DNA from: DASQHW01 sp038238245
Lineage (GTDB): Bacteria; Actinomycetota; Acidimicrobiia; IMCC26256; PALSA-610
Assembly: GCA_038238245.1 (NCBI GenBank)
Contig: JBBRXX010000009.1
Span: 62,001 to 126,000, forward strand
Length of the DNA: 64,000 bases
Direction of reading: 5' to 3'
Shown here: positions 59,209-64,000 of the stretch, one piece after another
Layout of the letters: each line of letters opens with the position of its first letter
Numbering within the stretch: position 1 is the first letter of the stretch
The notes under the pieces: model-generated
What the model was told of the DNA's origin: nothing
The model's input: the letters and a program-made list of their open reading frames with translations, nothing else
Database searches by the model: none
Position numbers and translations under genes: made by a program

Positions 59209-61554
59209 TTACTGCTGCAGCAGGATCGTGACGAGCGAACCTTGGGTGTCGACGGCCAGATCGGTGCGGTGGTCACCGTTCAGGTCCGCGGCCTCGAGTC
59301 CGAGCTCGGCATCGCCGACGCCACTTATGGTCGTGGTGGCAAAGTTCTGCCCGCTCCCGGAGTTGCGCAGCAATGACACCGTGTCGGAGCTCGCGTTGTT
59401 GACCGCGAGGTCGAGGTGGTTGTCGCCGTTGAACTCACCGGCGACGAGGCCGTGCGGGCGGCCACCCACGGCATAGTTCTCCGCGGCGGCAAAGGTGCCA
59501 CCGTTGTTGCGCAGGACCGACACCGTGCTCGTTCTCGCGTTTGTCACGGCAAGGTCCGGCGCCGGAGTTCCGTCGAGGTCCGCGGCGACGATCCCCCATG
59601 GTTCGCTTCCGACATTCAACGTCGTCGCGGTGCCGCCGAAGGTTCCCGTGCCGCTGTTGTACCGGAGGCTCACACTCGCGCTCCCCGCGTTCGTGACCGC
59701 GAGGTCGGGACCGTTCACGCCGTCGAAGTTGGCGACGGCGATCTCCACCGGGGACGTGCCGACGGCATACGCCACGGCGTTCGCGAAGGTGCCGTTGCCG
59801 AGGTTCCGCAAGACGGACACGTTGTTCGACCCTTCGTTCGCCACGACGAGATCGGGGCCGTTCACGCCGTCGAAGTTGCCGACGGCGACGCCGTCCGGAC
59901 TGCTGCCTACCGTGTAGTTGACCGGGGCGGCAAACGTACCGTCCCCGTGGTTGAACAGCAGCGCGACCTTGTCTGACGCATGGTTGGTAACGGCGAGGTC
60001 CGGTCCGTTCGCGCCGTCGAAGTCACCGACCGCCGCGTAGTAGGAGGTGTCGGGGTTCTCATCAGGATCGCTCGAATCGTAGGTGACCGGATCCGCGTAC
60101 TTGCCGTGACCGTTGTTGAGCAACACGAAGATGAAGTCGCCGTAGGACGTGAGCGCGAGATCGGGACCGTTGACGCCGTCGAAGTCTGCGACCGCTCCCG
60201 TCTCGGATCTCTGTCCCGCTCCGTACACCACCGGTGACGAGAAGTACGGCTTGAAGGTGTAGAACCCGTTGCCGGTACTCACGTATATCTCGCCATTGGC
60301 GACGGCGGGCGAGCTACGGATCTGGTACACGGGACCCGCAACCTCGACAACGCCGAGCGGGCCGGCGTTCGTCCCGGTGGCGATCCCGGGCCCGTCGAAC
60401 GCGTACAGGCTGCCGTCGTCAGCGCCGACATACAGGAGGTTCGGGCCGACGAGCGCGGGCGCGGACGCGATCGACGAGCCAATGTCGTTCGACGTTCCAA
60501 GCGGCGGACACATGACCGGCACGCCGGTGCAACTCGCCCGGCGGCTCTGGCTGAAGGCGTAGACCTTTCCGTCGATGGAGCCGACGTAGACGTTGCCGGC
60601 GATCGCCGGCGCGTTCACGATGCTGCCCCCGGTCACACCGACCCACAACGGTTCACAGATGGTCGGCGATCCCGAGCAGTTCCTGTCGCCGGCCGCGTCG
60701 TACACGTAGAGCTCACCGCCACCGATGTACACCTTGCCGTACGCGAATGCGGGCGACCCGAAGTTGCCCTGACTACTTGTCGCCTTCCAAAGGGGTTGAC
60801 ACACACCGCCGGAGCAGTTCGTCGTGCCGTCGGCGTCGAACGCCGCGAGCGTCGAGGCTGCTGAGAAACCGGAGACGTACACCCGACCGTCCCCAATCGC
60901 CGGCGTGCTTCGGACGCGGCCGCCCGGTGCGACAGTCCCGGTCCAGAGCGGCTGGCACACCTTCACCATGCCGGAACAGTTCGTGCTCCCGGCCGCGTCG
61001 AAGACGTAGAGGTTCCCGTCGTCGGAGCCGACGTAGACCTTGCCGTTCACGACGGTCGGCGACCCGTAGACGGCAGCACCGGTCGTCGCGGTCCACAGGG
61101 GGGCGCAGGTCGTCGGGGTTCCGGGCGTGCAGTTCGTGACGCCCGCGGCATCGAACGCGTACAGCTTGTGGTCGAGGGACCCGACGAACACGGTGCCGCC
61201 GGCGACCGCCGGCGACGATTGCACCACGCCACCGGTGTTCCCGATCCACAACGGATTGCACTGACGCTCCTCGGTCTCGCAGTTCGTCACACCCGCGGCG
61301 TCGAGCGCGATCAGATCGTTCAGCCTCCCGACGAAGACTTTGCCGCCGGCAACGGCCGGCGACGACAACTGGTTGTTGCCAGGGAGATGCCAATCGAAGC
61401 CGACGGCGGCAGCATTCGCGGTCGTCAGCCCTTCGTCGGGTGTGTGTCGACTGCCGCTTGCGAGGTAGCCGAACTGTGTCCAGTCGCAGCCACTGGCCAA
61501 GAGCAGGCAGGCGCTCGTCAGAACGAGCAGAGAACGTGATCGCATCGCGGTCAT
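59209..61554 (-). CDS. Double beta-propeller lipoprotein (PQQ-like plus FG-GAP/VCBS repeats)
   Basis: 781 residues. Lipoprotein signal with lipobox LASGC. Residues ~45-440 are about seven PQQ-like propeller blades (SSPAVAGGKVFVG, GSLDHKLYAFDAAG), most carrying an inserted loop with a Cys pair (NC...C.PLW), probably one disulphide per blade. Residues ~450-781 hold seven FG-GAP/VCBS-type repeats of ~48 residues (FDGVNGPDLAVTN, VSVLRN, GTFA), forming a second propeller with Asp-rich calcium loops. The repeats are also visible in the DNA between about 59220 and 60210. A surface adhesion or ligand-binding role is likely; no catalytic motif is seen. Confidence 0.88.
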   Translation of the reverse strand: MTAMRSRSLLVLTSACLLLASGCDWTQFGYLASGSRHTPDEGLTTANAAAVGFDWHLPGNNQLSSPAVAGGKVFVGRLNDLIALDAAGVTNCETEERQCNPLWIGNTGGVVQSSPAVAGGTVFVGSLDHKLYAFDAAGVTNCTPGTPTTCAPLWTATTGAAVYGSPTVVNGKVYVGSDDGNLYVFDAAGSTNCSGMVKVCQPLWTGTVAPGGRVRSTPAIGDGRVYVSGFSAASTLAAFDADGTTNCSGGVCQPLWKATSSQGNFGSPAFAYGKVYIGGGELYVYDAAGDRNCSGSPTICEPLWVGVTGGSIVNAPAIAGNVYVGSIDGKVYAFSQSRRASCTGVPVMCPPLGTSNDIGSSIASAPALVGPNLLYVGADDGSLYAFDGPGIATGTNAGPLGVVEVAGPVYQIRSSPAVANGEIYVSTGNGFYTFKPYFSSPVVYGAGQRSETGAVADFDGVNGPDLALTSYGDFIFVLLNNGHGKYADPVTYDSSDPDENPDTSYYAAVGDFDGANGPDLAVTNHASDKVALLFNHGDGTFAAPVNYTVGSSPDGVAVGNFDGVNGPDLVVANEGSNNVSVLRNLGNGTFANAVAYAVGTSPVEIAVANFDGVNGPDLAVTNAGSASVSLRYNSGTGTFGGTATTLNVGSEPWGIVAADLDGTPAPDLAVTNARTSTVSVLRNNGGTFAAAENYAVGGRPHGLVAGEFNGDNHLDLAVNNASSDTVSLLRNSGSGQNFATTTISGVGDAELGLEAADLNGDHRTDLAVDTQGSLVTILLQQ

Positions 61555-61628
61555 CCGTCTCGAAGGGGCCGTCTATGCGCGCGGCCATTCGACACTAGAC
61601 CGAGACAGGCGTCCCTGCCCAGTGGGCA

Positions 61629-61658
61629 TGAGCACCGAAAGGGGATTCGAAGTGCTCA
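61629..61658. repeat. Inverted repeat between convergent/tandem accessory genes
   Basis: Arms TGAGCAC and GTGCTCA are perfect 7-base complements around a 16-base loop. The element lies between the 3' end of the six-TM gene and the start of the double-propeller gene, both on the minus strand. It could be a terminator or an operator. Confidence 0.35.
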
Positions 61659-61755
61659 CAGAGGCCACGTGGACAACATGTCGTTCCTCGCAGCTCGAAG
61701 TGTGATTTTGGCGGAACATCTTCTCAAGTAGGTGAGCTGTAATGGATGTCCGGTA

Positions 61756-63051
61756 TCACATCGGGCCGGGCGGGTCTTCGGAGGATACGACAGGGTCCCC
61801 AGGGTTCGAAGGAGCGCGGCGATTCCGATCAGTTCCTTTGTCGCGCGGACGGCCGGTGCGTTGCCAGAAGCTTGCCGAAGGAGGAAGCCCGATTGCTTCG
61901 TCGAACCGAGACACGACATCTTCGAGTGCTTCTCGGCGGATCGGCTGGTCATATCCCGAAAGGTCAAGCCGCATCATGATCTCGACCTCGCGGGCGAGAG
62001 CGTCGCACTTCTTGGCGATGAGGCTCGACTCCTCATAACGTCGTCCGGGATTGACAGCGGTGCTTACGGCAGCGAAGCCACCTCCCAGAAGACCCAGTAC
62101 GACCGCGACGAAGGTCGGAAGGCTGTCTTGTCCGGCGATCACGCCGGCCGCTCCGGCAGTCAAGGCGGCCACCGAGCCGATCGCGATATGTGCGGTTCCC
62201 CAACGACGGGCGCGGCTTGTCTCGTCGGCGTAGCGTGAATTAATTCTCGCTTCGAGTTGCTCCAGCTCTGCCCCAAGAGCTCCGGCCCTCCCGCGCGCCT
62301 TTGGTGCAGTCGTCAATTCCGGACCACTCATCTCGAAGTACTCGAGGGTTGTCGGTAGACGGGGATACATGGCCCACGTGATCGCTGCCAGCTCCAGAGC
62401 GGCGGCGCAGCCAAGTAGAAGTACCGGAATGACCTCGCTCCAATCGTCCAACCGGTATGCGAATCGCACCGTTGCGAAGACGCCGACGACCATTCCTAGG
62501 CCCCCGGCAAGGTTCACCGCGACGCGGCTGCGTCGAAAACGGGGCGAGACGCTGTGGAACGCGACCGAGACAAGCACCAACCCGACAAGAAGCAGGAGAG
62601 CACCCAGCCAGGCTCGAAGGAGCGGTTCGAAGCCTGGGGTGGTGATCCAGACTGCGCTCCCGATGACGAGCGCTGCCATTCCAACATACCCGGCGACGAC
62701 CTTGCCCCGCTCCCATCGGGCGTATCGCCTCCGCAGTGAGCAGAGATCCGCCAAGAGAGCATCATCGAGTTCCTTTGTCGCACGTGGCATGTGTTGATGT
62801 TGAAGAGCCATTCGCCGCCGCTCATACTCGCGCTCAAGGGTGAGAGTCTGCCTCGTAGCGCGACGAACGGACGCCGTCGCGGTTGCACTCGACACCCAAG
62901 CGCGCAGCTGGTGCTCCCTCGCGAGGCCATCTCCCTTTGACGCGTCCAGGCCGGATCGTTTTCGCTCGAACAAAATCGACAACTGGGCGTGGTAGTCGTC
63001 GAGCCACGAGATCGAGTCGGTCTGCGGGTTGGTTGGTCGAGGTTCATTCAT
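61756..63051 (-). CDS. Six-TM protein with SLATT-like C-terminal region
   Basis: 431 residues from ATG 63051. A soluble charged N-terminus of ~115 residues (LDDYHAQLSILFERKRSGLD) precedes four TMs (YVGMAALVIGSAVWI, LGALLLLVGLVLVSVAF, LAGGLGMVVGVFATV, VIPVLLLGCAAALELAA). Then a cytoplasmic linker and a second membrane unit of two TMs (AHIAIGSVAALTAGAAGVIA, PTFVAVVLGLLGGGFAAV) followed by YEESSLIAKKCDALAREVEI, an arrangement like SLATT 2TM effector domains. Assignment is by eye and uncertain. The DNA is less GC-rich than most of the window. Upstream gene on the same strand is another 2TM protein. Confidence 0.75.
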   Translation of the reverse strand: MNEPRPTNPQTDSISWLDDYHAQLSILFERKRSGLDASKGDGLAREHQLRAWVSSATATASVRRATRQTLTLEREYERRRMALQHQHMPRATKELDDALLADLCSLRRRYARWERGKVVAGYVGMAALVIGSAVWITTPGFEPLLRAWLGALLLLVGLVLVSVAFHSVSPRFRRSRVAVNLAGGLGMVVGVFATVRFAYRLDDWSEVIPVLLLGCAAALELAAITWAMYPRLPTTLEYFEMSGPELTTAPKARGRAGALGAELEQLEARINSRYADETSRARRWGTAHIAIGSVAALTAGAAGVIAGQDSLPTFVAVVLGLLGGGFAAVSTAVNPGRRYEESSLIAKKCDALAREVEIMMRLDLSGYDQPIRREALEDVVSRFDEAIGLPPSASFWQRTGRPRDKGTDRNRRAPSNPGDPVVSSEDPPGPM

Positions 63052-63143
63052 CGGATGTGCAACCTGCTAGCCACGGGTTGTTGATGAGCGCCGCCGGCGA
63101 ACACCACCTGCCGCGGTCTCGCCCTTCCGATTCGGGCCGCGCC

Positions 63144-63163
63144 TGCGCTCTCTTCAGAGCGCA
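63144..63163 (-). terminator. Stem-loop after the 2TM protein gene
   Basis: TGCGCTCT-CTTC-AGAGCGCA is a perfect 8-base stem with a 4-base loop, 6 bases beyond the stop codon of the 2TM gene. No T-run follows on the minus strand, so it may stabilise or separate transcripts rather than terminate fully. Confidence 0.45.
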
Positions 63164-63169
63164 TGGCGC

Positions 63170-63826
63170 CTACGTGGAGGTTCGGAAACCCATCGCCTCG
63201 GATACGTCGATGAGGTCACCATTTTGGAGGCGGATCCGCAGCCCGTTCGTCCCCCATGCGAGACCGCGGACCAGGCTCGAACCCTCCGGTGTTTCGATCT
63301 CTAGTCGATCGCCGTAGGCGGCCAATGCCGCCCGAAAGTCATCGGCCAGTGTTGCTTTGGGGGAACTCGCGGGCGTCTGGTCCGCCGCCGCAGGCGAACT
63401 CACCACTCCTCGCTCGAGGAACGCTTTCGCCACAATCGCCCGGGCGTTTACCTGCTCGGTGGTCACGGCCGCTCGACCCCGCACGTCGCCGTCCATGATC
63501 TTGGCAAGACCCAGGATCGCCGCGCCCAGCACAAAGGCCACCCCAGCTGCAAGTGCAACAGCCAACGCCGTGTCGTCTGACACGGCAGCCCACGCGCTCC
63601 CGGCGGCCCCGGCAACGACGGCCGTGCCACCCGCGCCGGTAATGAGCCGCTTGACTTGTTTGGTGATCTCGAGCGTCGTCGACTCGATGACGCCCGCTCC
63701 GGCCCCTTCGCCCGGCACCTTGGTGAGCTTGAGCCCCTTGAGGAGGCTCTCAAGCGGTGGTCGCAGGTCATCCGCCTCTGCGTTCAACGCCTTGCCCGGC
63801 CACTGCACCTTCACCGGTTCACCCAT
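63170..63826 (-). CDS. Two-TM protein of unknown function
   Basis: 218 residues from ATG 63826, which has GGGAGGCAGGT immediately upstream. A soluble N-terminal ~60 residues (LESLLKGLKLTKVPGEGAGA, ITKQVKRLI), two close hydrophobic helices (GGTAVVAGAAGSAWAAV, ALAVALAAGVAFVLGAAILG), then a cytoplasmic C-terminal domain with a Pro/Ala-rich linker and a beta-rich end (GDRLEIETPEGSSLVRGLAW, IRLQNGDLIDVSEAMGF). No family recognised. It precedes the SLATT-like six-TM gene on the same strand and may form a pair with it. Nothing is visible in the remaining 174 bases to the window end. Confidence 0.75.
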   Translation of the reverse strand: MGEPVKVQWPGKALNAEADDLRPPLESLLKGLKLTKVPGEGAGAGVIESTTLEITKQVKRLITGAGGTAVVAGAAGSAWAAVSDDTALAVALAAGVAFVLGAAILGLAKIMDGDVRGRAAVTTEQVNARAIVAKAFLERGVVSSPAAADQTPASSPKATLADDFRAALAAYGDRLEIETPEGSSLVRGLAWGTNGLRIRLQNGDLIDVSEAMGFRTST

Positions 63827-64000
63827 ACCTGCCTCCCTTGTCGCGTGCTGCAACACCGTTCTTAGGGAAGCCACAACGAAAAGCGACAGTGGCGGCCCTG
63901 TAATTCCCGTATGACACAAGCATTTCGTCAGTCTTATCAGGGCACACGCTCGCTGTCACCAAAGTATGAACACCCCGAAATGCTCTATGCGGCACCGCTA

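Overview
The window is high-GC DNA (roughly two thirds G+C by eye) with tightly packed genes, many GTG or TTG starts, and 1-4 base stop/start overlaps inside operons. Gene content points to an actinomycete-type bacterium with lipid-catabolic capacity: an F420-dependent LLM oxidoreductase, a CYP125-like P450, a SigE-family sigma factor, a DrrAB-type exporter, a secretin-less Tad pilus and a KstR-like operator. An Acidimicrobiia-like lineage is plausible but cannot be fixed from the sequence alone.

Left part (0-27 kb): CoA-dependent lipid catabolism. It begins with a 5'-truncated acyl-CoA synthetase, then a GMC dehydrogenase module, and a MarR regulator divergent from a DrrAB-type exporter with two inverted repeats between them. 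A GH38 glycosidase and a HyuA/HyuB pair follow. Next comes a pair of acyl-CoA dehydrogenases sized like the heterotetrameric FadE28/FadE29 enzymes. Two operons here share the same palindrome, each directly abutting a -10-like hexamer. Then come a CYP125-like P450, an SDR, a small unknown protein, a NUDIX hydrolase, an enoyl-CoA hydratase, an SCP-x-type thiolase and a ketosynthase-like protein fused to a zinc-ribbon/OB-fold (DUF35). Three c-di-GMP enzymes (one cyclase, two GGDEF-EAL proteins) are interspersed.

Middle (29-46 kb): a SigE-family sigma factor with a membrane-anchored beta-propeller partner, a VOC protein, tRNA-Cys(GCA), a lipoprotein esterase, and a methyltransferase with a GT-C-like membrane protein. 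The most striking locus is a minus-strand four-gene run encoding HerA-like ATPase, SbcD/Mre11, SbcC/Rad50 and NurA-like nuclease. This is the archaeal end-resection set in an otherwise bacterial genome. An LLM oxidoreductase with a KstR-type operator over its promoter, a conserved hypothetical protein and a retinol-dehydrogenase-like SDR follow.

Right part (46-64 kb): a compact Tad (type IVc) pilus operon (CpaB-like, CpaE-like, CpaF, TadB, TadC, a 51-residue Flp prepilin and three pseudopilin-like proteins), with a small HTH gene divergent from it. After a methyltransferase the DNA becomes accessory in character: small membrane proteins, lipoproteins, a truncated Tat-signal glycine-rich protein, a cysteine-rich lysozyme-like lipoprotein, a double beta-propeller lipoprotein, and finally a lower-GC pair of unknown multi-TM proteins, one ending in a SLATT-like 2TM-helical domain.
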